DNA of 64,000 nucleotides from Gillisia sp. Hel_I_86 (lineage in GTDB: Bacteria; Bacteroidota; Bacteroidia; Flavobacteriales; Flavobacteriaceae), in contig NZ_VISE01000001.1 in the NCBI RefSeq assembly GCF_007827275.1, positions 3,224,001-3,288,000 on the forward strand, read 5' to 3'. The position numbers were made by a program, and so were the translations under genes. A model generated the notes under the pieces. The model searched no databases. It was not told the DNA's origin and worked only from the letters and a program-made list of their open reading frames with translations. Of the stretch, positions 51,654 to 60,441 are shown piece by piece (position 1 is the first letter of the stretch; each line of letters starts with the position of its first letter).

Positions 51654-53588
51654 ATGCTAAAAAAATTATGGATTTGTGGTGCCTTGTTGTGCACCGGATT
51701 GTTCTATGGACAACAAAAAGAAACAACAATGGACACTTTGGAGGAAGTGGTCTTGATCGATTCGAAATTTAAATTGAAACGCGAAAACAGCGGGAAGGTT
51801 ATTGCGAAAATCACCGCTAAAGAACTGGAAAGAAGCAGTGGACAAAGTTTGCCTGAAGTAATTAATAGGGTAAGCGGAATTGAAATTAACGGAGCCAGAA
51901 GCAATGATGGCCAAAACTTGGGGTATTATGTTCGCGGTGGAAGAAACCGGCAGGTGGTAATACTTGTAGATGGGGTGCAATTAAGCGATCCTTCGGCAAT
52001 TTCCAACGATTTCGATCTACGCCTTTTACCTTTGGACCAAGTGGCTTCCATAGAAATTATTAAAGGAGCGTCTAGTACACTTTATGGTTCTGGTGCTGCT
52101 ACAGCGGTTATTAATATCACCACTAAATCTCCTGTTGATAAAAAAATTGGTTTACAATTGCAATCTGTTTTGGGAACCAATCAAACGCAGAACGACGACA
52201 ATTATAATATTGCTCAATTTGATAATTCTGTTGCTGTAAGTGGGAAACTTTCCAAATTCGATTATCAGATCAACTTCAGCAATCGCTATTCGGATAACAT
52301 GTCTGCGGTTGCTTCAGAAAATGAGGAAGAAAATTTTGAAGACAATCCATTTTCAAAATATAACGCATATGCACGAGTGGGATATAAGATAAGTAAAAAG
52401 TTGAAGTTCTACTTCTACGGGAATTACGACGATTTTGAGTCGTCCTACGATGATGCCTTCATGTATGCCGATGCCGATAATATATTGGAAAGCCAACAAT
52501 TTAGAACGGGAAGCCATTGGGAAGCCACCTATAAAAACGGAAGTTTCAACTTTAGCGATAGCTATTCTGAACTAAAACGGGAGATCATTTCTGATTTCCC
52601 CAATAAATATGATAGTAAGGTGTATGCTTTCGATGCTCACAATAAATACATTTTCAATGATAAATTCCATACCATTATTGGGTTAAACGGAGTTTTCAGC
52701 AGTTTTAATAGCTATAGTATCCCTTTTGGTGAAACCGAATTTGTTCAAACTGTGAATGAGGATGTGGCGGAATTTGATATTATAGATCCTTATGTTAATA
52801 TGGTATTTATCTCCGGAAATGGATTTAATTTGAATACCGGAGCTCGATTGAATATTCATAGTGAATATGGCACCAATTTGGTCTATAATATTAATCCTTC
52901 TTATAACTTTAAACTGAAGGACAATCATTTAAAGGCCTTGGGATCTTATAGTACCGCATATATCACACCTTCTTTATATCAATTGTATGATAGCACTTAT
53001 GGGAACCTGGATTTAAACCCGGAAGAAAGCAGCACGATTGAAGCAGGACTGGAATTCAGCTCGGCTGCTCTTAGGTTAAGCGCGGTTTATTTTAATAGGG
53101 AAACCACCAATTATATAGATTTTGTAACGGTAGATCCAGTTAATTTTATTTCTGAATATAGAAATATCGATGAAAAGTTCAATGCCAATGGGGTAGAGCT
53201 GGAACTTGATTATACATTTTCAGATAAAATGAACCTTAAAACCAATTATACTTTTACTGAAGCTGAAGAACGATTTGCTTTGAGGATTCCTAAGCACAAG
53301 CTGAACGCTTCTCTTAATTACAATATTTCAACCAATTCTTTTGTGTCGCTGACTTACCAATTTAATGATGACAGGACCGATACCTTCTTCGATAATCAAA
53401 CTTTTGAAAGCCGGCAAGTGACTTTAAAAAGTTATAATCTGCTGGATTTTTATATAAGCCATCAAGTGAATGAAAACATAAAGATCTTTGGGGGAATAAG
53501 CAATGTTGCCAATGAGGATTACGAAGAAATTTATAGGTTTAACACCCGTGGCAGAAATGCAAGATTTGGATTGGCATTGAATTTCTAG
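51654..53588 (+). CDS. btuB: TonB-dependent receptor, BtuB-like
   Basis: The 644-residue outer-membrane protein has a signal peptide (to about LFYGQ), a TonB-box-like DTLEEVVLID, a plug domain (LPEVINRVSGIEINGARSN, VVILVDGVQL, VASIEIIKGASSTLYGSGA) and a beta-barrel ending in a Phe (GRNARFGLALNF). The riboswitch directly upstream identifies cobalamin or a related corrinoid as the ligand, and the divergent BtuFCD-like importer completes the route. Length is typical of BtuB (about 600-650). Confidence 0.9.
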   Translation: MLKKLWICGALLCTGLFYGQQKETTMDTLEEVVLIDSKFKLKRENSGKVIAKITAKELERSSGQSLPEVINRVSGIEINGARSNDGQNLGYYVRGGRNRQVVILVDGVQLSDPSAISNDFDLRLLPLDQVASIEIIKGASSTLYGSGAATAVINITTKSPVDKKIGLQLQSVLGTNQTQNDDNYNIAQFDNSVAVSGKLSKFDYQINFSNRYSDNMSAVASENEEENFEDNPFSKYNAYARVGYKISKKLKFYFYGNYDDFESSYDDAFMYADADNILESQQFRTGSHWEATYKNGSFNFSDSYSELKREIISDFPNKYDSKVYAFDAHNKYIFNDKFHTIIGLNGVFSSFNSYSIPFGETEFVQTVNEDVAEFDIIDPYVNMVFISGNGFNLNTGARLNIHSEYGTNLVYNINPSYNFKLKDNHLKALGSYSTAYITPSLYQLYDSTYGNLDLNPEESSTIEAGLEFSSAALRLSAVYFNRETTNYIDFVTVDPVNFISEYRNIDEKFNANGVELELDYTFSDKMNLKTNYTFTEAEERFALRIPKHKLNASLNYNISTNSFVSLTYQFNDDRTDTFFDNQTFESRQVTLKSYNLLDFYISHQVNENIKIFGGISNVANEDYEEIYRFNTRGRNARFGLALNF

Positions 53589-53603
53589 GGGCGTTTTTTG
53601 AAA

Positions 53604-53640
53604 TAAAAAAAGGGTTTCAATAGTATCGAAACCCTTTTTT
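53604..53640. terminator. Terminator after the TonB receptor
   Basis: The arms AAAAAGGGTTTC and GAAACCCTTTTT enclose AATAGTATC, with A and T runs on both sides, so it could act on both strands. It lies 16 bp past the stop. Confidence 0.88.
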
Positions 53641-53672
53641 ATTAATGTATTTGAGATTATTTTTTTTGTATA

Positions 53673-53812
53673 TCCGTAAAGTATCATAAAATGATAAATA
53701 ACGTCATTCTGAACTTGTTTCAGAATCTCATAACGCTAAGAATCAATATAGTAAATAGAGACCCTGAAATAAATTCAGGGTGACGAAACAACAATAGGAC
53801 AAAAAACGGATA
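53673..53812. repeat. Dispersed repeat family A, copy 4 (best preserved)
   Basis: It starts TATCCGTAAAGTATCATAAA, then ACGTCATTCTGAACTTGTTT and CAGAATCTCATAACGCTAAG, and closes with ACCCTGAAATAAATTCAGGG before TGACGAAAC. The two inverted repeats GTTTCAGAA/TTCTGAAC and CCCTGAA/TTCAGGG are intact. It sits between the receptor terminator and the end of the S41 gene. Confidence 0.8.
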
Positions 53813-53819
53813 AACACTA

Positions 53820-55277
53820 TTATTTTTCAATTAAAGCTGGTAATTTATCTATATACATTCTCTGGTAGTTAATATCCCTCATACCGCTTTCACCAACAAA
53901 TTCATATTTTTGAAAATCGTTATTGATAGAAATTCTATTTCCTAAAACGGCATTTATGGCAACTTTCAACATAGGCTCGTTTATATCGCCTAAAGTTCCA
54001 AAATCTCTGAAGTTTTCAGAAATTTCGATATCTGGATTTAATCCATTTACATAATCTGAAATCCCAGCAGAGTTAACTGACTTTAAAACCAAAGGCTGAA
54101 TAGCATATGTATGATTTGGATTTACATTTTGTCTTCCAAAGTCTGGAGAATCATATAACGTTACAGAAGCTTGGAATTTACCTCGGGTAGTTTCACCAAT
54201 TTGTACCACCTCTATATAAGGATCCAGTCCGTTAATTACCAACTCACTTGCAGAAGCAGATCTGCCCGTGGTAATCACATATACCTTACTTAGGTTTAAA
54301 CTATTGATTAATTCCCCAGTTTTTAAGGTAGTATTAAAATTATTCAAAAGCCAGTCTGGTTTCGTACTTTCAAAATATGCCTGATATTCTGCATTCCATT
54401 GTTCTTTCATAAATAATTTCCCTGCAAATTGCCCGGTGATCATAGCTGCCAAATCTGTCGCGGTTCTTACAGAACCTCCACCATTATAGCGCAAGTCCAA
54501 AATAAGATCTGTAACACCATCTGCCTTGAACTTTCCAAATGCCTCATTTAGTTGTACATCATAATCTGATGTAAAGCTATTATAGAACAAATATCCAATT
54601 TTGTTTCCTTCTACTTCTAAAGTCTCTGCAATAAATACGGGATTGGAATTAAACTGAACTTTGGTAAGTTCAAAAGTTTCATCTGTATTTGTAATGTTTG
54701 TTCCTTCTAAAGTTGCTAAACCTATCGTAAAAGTATCAGCTCCAAATAAAGCCTCAAAATTGGTATCAGTCAACTGTTCGCCATCAATGGTATTTATTAC
54801 ATCGCCACGTTTCACTCCGGCTATATCTGCTGGGGAACCGGGCAATACCAATCTCACAACTGCGAATATTTCAGAACAACCTTCGCAATACCTAACCAAA
54901 ACATAAGAGAGTCCGGAAGTTTTACTAATTCCACTAAAAAGGTTTTCTAGAGCTACATAATCGTCTACTATCCAGCTGAATTCATCTTGTGGTGCCACCA
55001 GGCCGTCATAGAACAAGTCTTCCGGGGTAGCATAATTATCTAAAAAGTCATTCTTATCTTCTGGAGAAGCAAAATAATCATTAGCCAAAACAGGAACATC
55101 AGCTTTATATAAATAGAATTCATTCATTCCGCGATATACAAAGTTTTCTACAGTTAAATCTACAGCAGTCGGAGTGGGTGCAGTTTTAGTGGGTTTTTCA
55201 TCATCTTGATCGCTGGAACATGAGATGAAAAATGTGCCAAATAGCAGGGTAAGTAGTACAATTTTAAAAATTTTCAT
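53820..55277 (-). CDS. S41-family (C-terminal processing) peptidase, lipoprotein
   Basis: The 485-residue lipoprotein (GTFFISCSSD) has an N-terminal cap, a PDZ domain (about 110-215, LPGSPADIAGVKRGDVINTI) and the S41 catalytic domain. The latter has DLRYNGGGSV, the nucleophile in TTGRSASASELV, and the general-base Lys in GETTRGKF. It cleaves unfolded or tagged envelope proteins; targets are unknown. It is divergent from the ECF sigma gene with a 134-bp gap. Confidence 0.88.
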   Translation of the reverse strand: MKIFKIVLLTLLFGTFFISCSSDQDDEKPTKTAPTPTAVDLTVENFVYRGMNEFYLYKADVPVLANDYFASPEDKNDFLDNYATPEDLFYDGLVAPQDEFSWIVDDYVALENLFSGISKTSGLSYVLVRYCEGCSEIFAVVRLVLPGSPADIAGVKRGDVINTIDGEQLTDTNFEALFGADTFTIGLATLEGTNITNTDETFELTKVQFNSNPVFIAETLEVEGNKIGYLFYNSFTSDYDVQLNEAFGKFKADGVTDLILDLRYNGGGSVRTATDLAAMITGQFAGKLFMKEQWNAEYQAYFESTKPDWLLNNFNTTLKTGELINSLNLSKVYVITTGRSASASELVINGLDPYIEVVQIGETTRGKFQASVTLYDSPDFGRQNVNPNHTYAIQPLVLKSVNSAGISDYVNGLNPDIEISENFRDFGTLGDINEPMLKVAINAVLGNRISINNDFQKYEFVGESGMRDINYQRMYIDKLPALIEK

Positions 55278-55411
55278 AATAGTTTAAAATATTTTTTTTA
55301 TTTAGATTCTAAAAATAGAGACAAATTTGCAATAAATACAAAATTGTTGTTACAAAGTTAGATATAAATCGTCTTAAGTATAAGAAGGTTATAAACCAAC
55401 CAACCAACTTA

Positions 55412-55921
55412 ATGAACCAGCATACCTTTTTAAGGTTAATAGATCCCGTAAAGGATAAAATGTTCCGTTTGGCATTGCGTTTGCTTATATCGAAGGAAGC
55501 AGCGGAAGATGCGACACAGGAAGTGATCTTAAAGATCTGGAATCTAAAGCATAAGGTCAAGGACTATGCCAACCTAGAAGCTTTTATGATTTCGGTTACT
55601 AAAAACTATTGTTTGGATCAATTAAAGGCTAGGTCCAACAATAATTTAAGAATAGTTCATACGAATTATGAGAACAATGAAGTATCTGTGCATAAACTGG
55701 CAGAATTAAATGATGAAATCGAGCAAATAGAAAGAATTGTAGAAATGCTCCCGGAACAGCAAAAAGTGATCTTTCAGCTACGGGATATTGAAGAATATGA
55801 TTATAGTGAAATAGCTGAAATTACCAAGATGAAAGAGCCGGCAATTCGGGTTGCACTTTCTAGAGCAAGAAAAAAAATAAAAGAAGAGTTACTTAAAACG
55901 CACAGCTATGGAATTAAATGA
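55412..55921 (+). CDS. ECF-type RNA polymerase sigma factor
   Basis: The 169-residue protein has sigma region 2 (MFRLALRLLISKEAAEDATQ, EVILKIW) and region 4 (MLPEQQKVIFQLRDIEEY, a helix-turn-helix ending AIRVALSRARKKIKEEL). It is the first gene of a four-gene unit and overlaps the next gene by 14 nt. The partner at 55908 is membrane-bound and probably restrains it. Confidence 0.92.
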   Translation: MNQHTFLRLIDPVKDKMFRLALRLLISKEAAEDATQEVILKIWNLKHKVKDYANLEAFMISVTKNYCLDQLKARSNNNLRIVHTNYENNEVSVHKLAELNDEIEQIERIVEMLPEQQKVIFQLRDIEEYDYSEIAEITKMKEPAIRVALSRARKKIKEELLKTHSYGIK

Positions 55922-56360
55922 TTTGCGAATTTTATTGCGGAAATATGAGGAGGGAAAGACATCTCTTCAGGAAGAAAGGGATTTGAAGAAGTATTTTAGC
56001 TCTAATGAAGTTCCACAGGAATTTCTGGTCTATAAAAGTATTTTCAATTTTAATGATGAAGCAAGAAAAATTGAATACTCGAGGAAAGTTCAGTTAAAAT
56101 CGAAACCTAAAAGAAAATGGGCCTATGCGGGAGTAGCTGCAAGTATTTTAATAATAATGAGTTTTCTGTTTTTTAACGATTTAACAAATAAGAAATTAGA
56201 AGATCAAAATTTAGGAACCATCGAAGACCCTGAGCAAGCTTATTTAAAAACAAAAGAAACCCTACAAATGGTAGCGGAGGTTTTTAATGAGGGAAGGGAA
56301 GATCTGGAATATTTAGAGGAATTCAATAAAACCAAAAACAAATTTATCAAAGAACAATAA
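55908..56360 (+). CDS. Probable membrane anti-sigma factor
   Basis: The 150-residue protein begins with a short helical part (LRILLRKYEEGKTSLQEERDLKKYF) that resembles the N-terminus of Bacteroidota anti-sigma-like proteins. One membrane helix (about 71-87) and a Glu-rich C-terminal tail follow. Overlap with the sigma gene and topology support a sigma-binding role; it is not a FecR-type protein and lacks a zinc-binding motif. Confidence 0.7.
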   Translation: MELNDLRILLRKYEEGKTSLQEERDLKKYFSSNEVPQEFLVYKSIFNFNDEARKIEYSRKVQLKSKPKRKWAYAGVAASILIIMSFLFFNDLTNKKLEDQNLGTIEDPEQAYLKTKETLQMVAEVFNEGREDLEYLEEFNKTKNKFIKEQ

Positions 56361-56372
56361 AAATCAATACCC

Positions 56373-56906
56373 ATGAAAAAATCAATTTTAGTTATTGCCT
56401 TAAGTTTAGTTTCATTAATAGGATATTCTCAGAGTTTTGAGAAATATGAAAACATGAAAGAAGTAGATGCCATGATCATGACCAGTAAAATGTTCAAGTT
56501 ATTGGCTAAAGTAGACTTAAGCTCCACAGATCCTGAAGCGCAGCAATACATCAAATTAATAGAAAATCTTAAGGAAATAAGGATGTTTTCCAGTGCTGCA
56601 CCGGGAGTGCGATCCCAAATGCAGTCTGATGTTGCTTCCTACCTAAGCAACGGCTCCTTAGAGCAATTGATGAGGGTGAATGAAGATGGGAAGAATATTA
56701 AGTTTTATTCCAAACCGGGGAGAAACGACAACTTTGTAAGCGAACTGTTCATGTTCATGGACGGAGAAAAAGAGGGAAAACCAATTTCTATGATCCTTAG
56801 TATTACGGGCGATATAGATCTTACTCAACTTTCTAAGCTTGCTACAGATTTAAAAGTTCCAGGTGCCGAAGAATTAAAGAAGGCCAATAAAAAATCTAAA
56901 ATATAA
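56373..56906 (+). CDS. DUF4252 secreted protein
   Basis: The 177-residue product has a signal peptide (to about IGYSQ) and a DUF4252 domain: an opening MKEVDAMIMTSKMFKLLAKV, central LKEIRMFSSAAPGVRSQMQ, and a terminal ISMILSITGDIDLTQLSKL. Function is unknown. It belongs to the ECF sigma operon, 12 nt after the anti-sigma gene, and is followed by a second member of the family. Confidence 0.8.
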   Translation: MKKSILVIALSLVSLIGYSQSFEKYENMKEVDAMIMTSKMFKLLAKVDLSSTDPEAQQYIKLIENLKEIRMFSSAAPGVRSQMQSDVASYLSNGSLEQLMRVNEDGKNIKFYSKPGRNDNFVSELFMFMDGEKEGKPISMILSITGDIDLTQLSKLATDLKVPGAEELKKANKKSKI

Positions 56907-56909
56907 ATC

Positions 56910-57455
56910 ATGAAGATTTTTAAAAATATAAGTCTTTTTTGTGCAGTCGTTCTTATGATGTCTTGTAATAGTAATCAGAGTTTACAAGAATATTATGTAG
57001 ATAATCAAGGGGACAAGGAGTTTGTTGCCGTGGATGTGCCTACAAGCCTGTTTGCAAATGTTGAAAAGCTGACTGAAGATCAGAAAAAAACTTTGGAGAC
57101 CGTTAAGAAGATCAATATTTTGGCGATACCCAAGAAGGAAGAGAACCAAGCTAAAATAGCAACCGAAAAGACCAAGATATCCAATATCTTAAAGGATGAG
57201 AAATATCAGCTTTTAATAAAATACGGTGGAGGCGACTCTAAAATGGAGGTGTATTATACGGGTAGCGAAGAAGCCGTAGATGAAATTATTGTTTATGGGG
57301 AAGATAAAATAAAAGGAATGGGAATTGCCAGGGTTTTAGGAGATAATATGAATCCATCAGATATTTTGCAGTTGGTAAGATCTATGCAAAAAGGAGATTT
57401 GGATTTGGAAGGTTTAAAAGGAATTTCTAAAATGTTTTCTAAGGATCAACTATAA
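56910..57455 (+). CDS. DUF4252 lipoprotein, second copy
   Basis: The 181-residue lipoprotein (MMSCNSNQS, Cys about 19) shows the same plan as the preceding protein: an early FVAVDVPTSLFANVEKL, a central hydrophobic strand ILAIPKKEEN and a C-terminal GDLDLEGLKGISKMF. It starts 3 nt after the first copy. The pair probably arose by duplication and forms one envelope system under the ECF sigma factor. Confidence 0.78.
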   Translation: MKIFKNISLFCAVVLMMSCNSNQSLQEYYVDNQGDKEFVAVDVPTSLFANVEKLTEDQKKTLETVKKINILAIPKKEENQAKIATEKTKISNILKDEKYQLLIKYGGGDSKMEVYYTGSEEAVDEIIVYGEDKIKGMGIARVLGDNMNPSDILQLVRSMQKGDLDLEGLKGISKMFSKDQL

Positions 57456-57470
57456 GCAGATTAATAATAA

Positions 57471-57508
57471 AAAAAAGCCCTTGAGGAAATTTCCTCAAGG
57501 GCTTTTTT
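57471..57508. terminator. Bidirectional terminator between the DUF4252 operon and purB
   Basis: A perfect 38-nt palindrome: 19-nt arms (57471-57489 and 57490-57508) with core GCCCTTGAGGAAA and A6/T6 ends. It serves the plus operon and the convergent purB gene. Confidence 0.95.
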
Positions 57509-57525
57509 AATTTTCTAAGTAGATA

Positions 57526-58863
57526 TTAAATACCTGTATAGTTTTGTGGAGTAATGGCTTTTAATTCATTTTTGATCTCTTGGGATACTTCAAGGGTCTC
57601 AATGAAATCCCCCATACTTTGTTTGGTAATAGCTGCGTTGGTCCTAGTTAAACCTTTAAGAGCTTCATAAGGATTAGGATATCCTTCTCGTCTCAAAATA
57701 GTTTGAATTGCTTCTGCAACAACAGCCCAGTTATTTTCTAAATCGAGTTTGATCTTGTCTTCATTCAAAAGAAGTTTGTTCAATCCTTTCAAAGTAGATT
57801 GAAATGCAATAAGGGTATGCCCAATTGGCACTCCAATATTTCTTAGAACGGTACTGTCTGTAAGGTCCCTTTGTAACCTGCTCACAGGAAGTTTTGATGA
57901 TAAATGCTCGAAAATGGCATTTGCGATGCCAAGGTTTCCTTCACTGTTTTCAAAATCTATAGGATTAACTTTATGAGGCATTGCAGAAGAACCTACTTCT
58001 CCTTTTTTTATACTTTGCTTGAAATAATCCATAGAAACATAGGTCCAAAAGTCACGATCTAGATCTATTACTATTGTATTGATGCGTTTTAAGGCATCAA
58101 ACAATGCTGCCATATGGTCGTAATGCTCTATTTGAGTAGTTGGAAAAGAATGATGCAAGCCTAAAGTATCTTGGACAAAGCTAGAGCCAAATTTTTTCCA
58201 ATCTATTGTTCCATAAGCTACTTTATGGGCATTGTAGTTTCCTGTAGCACCTCCAAATTTCGCCGCGTTCGGGATGTTTTTTAAATAGGATAATTGTTCA
58301 TTTAATCTAGTAGTAAAGACTTCCATTTCTTTCCCTAAGCGGGTAGGGGAAGCGGGTTGTCCATGAGTTCGTGCCAATAAAGGGATATTTGCCCAATCTG
58401 CACTTAAGTTTTCTAGTTTTTCAATTATTTCGGTAAGTGCCGGAATATATTCATTAGCAATTGCTTCCTTTAAACTTAAAGGAACCGCGGTATTGTTTAT
58501 GTCTTGTGAGGTAAGGCCAAAATGGATAAATTCTTTAAACTGACTTAAAGAAAGATCTTCAAATTTGTCTTTTATAAAATATTCTACGGCCTTTACATCA
58601 TGATTCGTGGTCTTTTCAATTTCTTTTATAGCTGAAGCATCCAAAGATGTGAAATTCTTATAAATATTGCGCAACTTCGGAAAAAGAGAAGTGTTTACTT
58701 CTTTTAACTGAGGAAGTGGCAATTCACATAAAGAGATAAAATATTCAATTTCTACTCGAACTCTATATTTTATAAGGGCTTCCTCACTAAAATATGCCGA
58801 TAGGTTTTTGGTTTTCTGATGATATCTTCCATCTATAGGAGAAATTGCACTTAAGGGTGTCAT
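57526..58863 (-). CDS. purB: Adenylosuccinate lyase
   Basis: The 445-residue enzyme of the fumarase/aspartase superfamily acts twice in purine synthesis (SAICAR to AICAR, adenylosuccinate to AMP). The signature loop GSSAMPHKVNPIDFENSEGN is near residue 295, with TTNHDVKAVEYFI and TSQDINNTAVPL upstream and ARTHGQPASPTRLG near 165. Length is normal. It is a single-gene unit ending at the shared terminator. Confidence 0.96.
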   Translation of the reverse strand: MTPLSAISPIDGRYHQKTKNLSAYFSEEALIKYRVRVEIEYFISLCELPLPQLKEVNTSLFPKLRNIYKNFTSLDASAIKEIEKTTNHDVKAVEYFIKDKFEDLSLSQFKEFIHFGLTSQDINNTAVPLSLKEAIANEYIPALTEIIEKLENLSADWANIPLLARTHGQPASPTRLGKEMEVFTTRLNEQLSYLKNIPNAAKFGGATGNYNAHKVAYGTIDWKKFGSSFVQDTLGLHHSFPTTQIEHYDHMAALFDALKRINTIVIDLDRDFWTYVSMDYFKQSIKKGEVGSSAMPHKVNPIDFENSEGNLGIANAIFEHLSSKLPVSRLQRDLTDSTVLRNIGVPIGHTLIAFQSTLKGLNKLLLNEDKIKLDLENNWAVVAEAIQTILRREGYPNPYEALKGLTRTNAAITKQSMGDFIETLEVSQEIKNELKAITPQNYTGI

Positions 58864-58889
58864 TCTAAACAGCTTTTTAAAATTAAGCC

Positions 58890-58897
58890 CAAAGGTA
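58890..58897 (-). promoter_or_regulatory. -7 promoter box of purB
   Basis: On the minus strand this reads TACCTTTG, fitting TAnnTTTG, 26 bp before the ATG. A TTTC 18 nt further upstream may serve as -33. Confidence 0.4.
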
Positions 58898-59043
58898 AGC
58901 CTTTAACAATTTTCAGAAAGCCTGTTCGAAAGATATTTTTAAAGGGAATTTAAACTAAAAAAGTATTTTTAATTATAGAAGGGGCTGGGTGTTTTGAAAT
59001 AGGTCTGTTATCGATTTCTGACTACCCATAGTTGTGTGCTCAT

Positions 59044-59475
59044 TTATTGCAATTGAGGAAAGCCTTGAAGCATTGCCAACAGAACATAATCTTCAGAATT
59101 TTTATTTTTCATTTCTTCCAACCAATCAATGCCTTTTCCAACTTCTTTTTCAGCAGTTTCTTTATCTCCTTTTTGTAAATAGTAAATTGAAGAGTAAAAC
59201 TGCAAATATGATTTCCAATACAAAATGATATTGTTTTTTTTAGTTGAATATAGATTTTCTAATTTTTCGTGAAGCAAGTTTAAATCATTATTGTTTTCAT
59301 CCATAAAACTCTGTACAAAAGCATTATAAATTTTTTCTTGAATTCCTACAAGTAATGAGTCTTGTTGAATTGATTGTACCTGAGTTTGATAACTAATAAT
59401 TTGTGATTTGTTAAACCCTTTTATATTCCCATTGCAAGAAATAAATAATAGTGAAATAAATAGTAATCGTTCCAT
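59044..59475 (-). CDS. Small lipoprotein with helical repeats, possibly truncated
   Basis: The 143-residue protein has a lipoprotein signal (LLFISLLFISCNG, Cys14) and a helical remainder with one TPR-like pair (YWKSYLQFYSSIYYLQKGDKETAEKEVGKGIDWLEEM). It ends abruptly at LLAMLQGFPQLQ, where I would expect more repeats, so the C-terminus may be lost. Its promoter shares an operator-like sequence with the operon upstream (60411-60441). Confidence 0.65.
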   Translation of the reverse strand: MERLLFISLLFISCNGNIKGFNKSQIISYQTQVQSIQQDSLLVGIQEKIYNAFVQSFMDENNNDLNLLHEKLENLYSTKKNNIILYWKSYLQFYSSIYYLQKGDKETAEKEVGKGIDWLEEMKNKNSEDYVLLAMLQGFPQLQ

Positions 59476-59482
59476 AGTATTA

Positions 59483-59513
59483 AATTTATAAATTAGTTTA
59501 TATTGTCAACAAA
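59483..59513 (-). promoter_or_regulatory. Promoter with operator-like half palindrome before the small lipoprotein
   Basis: On the minus strand a TTTG (59510-59513) and TATAAATT (59483-59490) are 19 nt apart. The spacer contains GTTGACAATATAAAC (59496-59510), an imperfect version of the palindrome at 60424-60438 in the same position relative to the promoter. Confidence 0.55.
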
Positions 59514-59526
59514 ATAGTCAAAAAAA

Positions 59527-59808
59527 TTATTTAATATATTGTTTAATAGCATTTACATATTCTTCAAAAGCATCAATTCCTGTATTTGTAATTTCAATCG
59601 ATGTATGTTGATAATTGTTTAAAAAACCTTTGGCTATAGTTATATATTTTTCCTTTTCCAATTTCTTTAGTTGAACACTAATATTTCCTGATGTGGCTTT
59701 GGTAATCTCTTTCAATTCATTAAAATCAGATTTACCATTACTCACTAAATAAGAAATAATGGCTAACCGCAATTGAGAATGCAATAATGGATTTAGATTT
59801 TTAAACAT
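59527..59808 (-). CDS. Winged-helix transcriptional regulator (MarR/ArsR-like, short)
   Basis: The 93-residue protein is a single winged-helix domain: LLHSQLRLAIISYLVSNGKS, the recognition region ELKEITKATSGNISVQLKKLEKE and the wing KYITIAKGFLNNYQHTSIEIT. Similar proteins pair with a small membrane protein in Bacteroidota, as here (5-nt gap to 59814). It probably represses its own operon by the GTTTATAnTATAAAC site. Confidence 0.82.
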   Translation of the reverse strand: MFKNLNPLLHSQLRLAIISYLVSNGKSDFNELKEITKATSGNISVQLKKLEKEKYITIAKGFLNNYQHTSIEITNTGIDAFEEYVNAIKQYIK

Positions 59809-59813
59809 TTTCT

Positions 59814-60386
59814 TTATCGTTTATGTTTAACCATTAATATTATTCCTGGAATTAATACGGCAACCGTAGAAACAATTCCCATTAATAAAGACTGATAAAT
59901 CCATTCAAGGTAAAAGCTTAAAAATGCTGAAAGACCAATAAAAATACCCGAGTAGAGGAGTAGTTTGCTTTTCATAGATGAGCCTGAAACTATTGTTCCG
60001 ATAGACAGTAAAATTAGAATGATGGGTATTAAGTTTTCTTTCAGATTATTCCAAAATAGAAAGCCTAAAATCATCATATTAATTGATAAAACAATCCACA
60101 GTACGGATACTATTTTACTAATCAAATTTTGCTTGCTTATCCCTTTCTTTTTTGAATAGTAGATTGTAGAATAAATTACTCCGACTGGTATCAATAAATA
60201 GGGATACCAATTAATATCATAATATCCATTTTTTAGAAGCACAAATTGACTTACAGAGGTTATAGCAATTAATCCTCCCCAAAATATATAAATAAATCCA
60301 TTCTCTTCAAATTTATTTCTGGCTTGGGTAATTATTTGAGTAATCAACTCAAAGCTTTTCTCAGGCGATAATTTATCTGTTTTCAT
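59814..60386 (-). CDS. Multi-pass membrane protein co-transcribed with the winged-helix regulator
   Basis: The 190-residue protein begins with a soluble helix (SPEKSFELITQIITQARNKF) and has five or six membrane helices. The opening 35 residues with SPEKSFELI are characteristic of a Bacteroidota family found next to short winged-helix regulators. Function is unknown; a sensing or permease role is only a guess. It is the first gene of the unit. Confidence 0.7.
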   Translation of the reverse strand: MKTDKLSPEKSFELITQIITQARNKFEENGFIYIFWGGLIAITSVSQFVLLKNGYYDINWYPYLLIPVGVIYSTIYYSKKKGISKQNLISKIVSVLWIVLSINMMILGFLFWNNLKENLIPIILILLSIGTIVSGSSMKSKLLLYSGIFIGLSAFLSFYLEWIYQSLLMGIVSTVAVLIPGIILMVKHKR

Positions 60387-60410
60387 TTTTGTGAAATTTT
60401 AAATACCATA

Positions 60411-60441
60411 CAAATATAAAGTAGTTTATATTATAAACAAA
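60411..60441 (-). promoter_or_regulatory. Consensus promoter overlapped by a palindromic operator
   Basis: On the minus strand TTTG (60438-60441) and TATATTTG (60411-60418) are exactly 19 nt apart. The spacer is almost filled by GTTTATAATATAAAC (60424-60438), a 7-bp inverted repeat around one base. Binding there would block the polymerase. The distance to the ATG (60386) implies a leader of about 20 nt. Confidence 0.8.
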
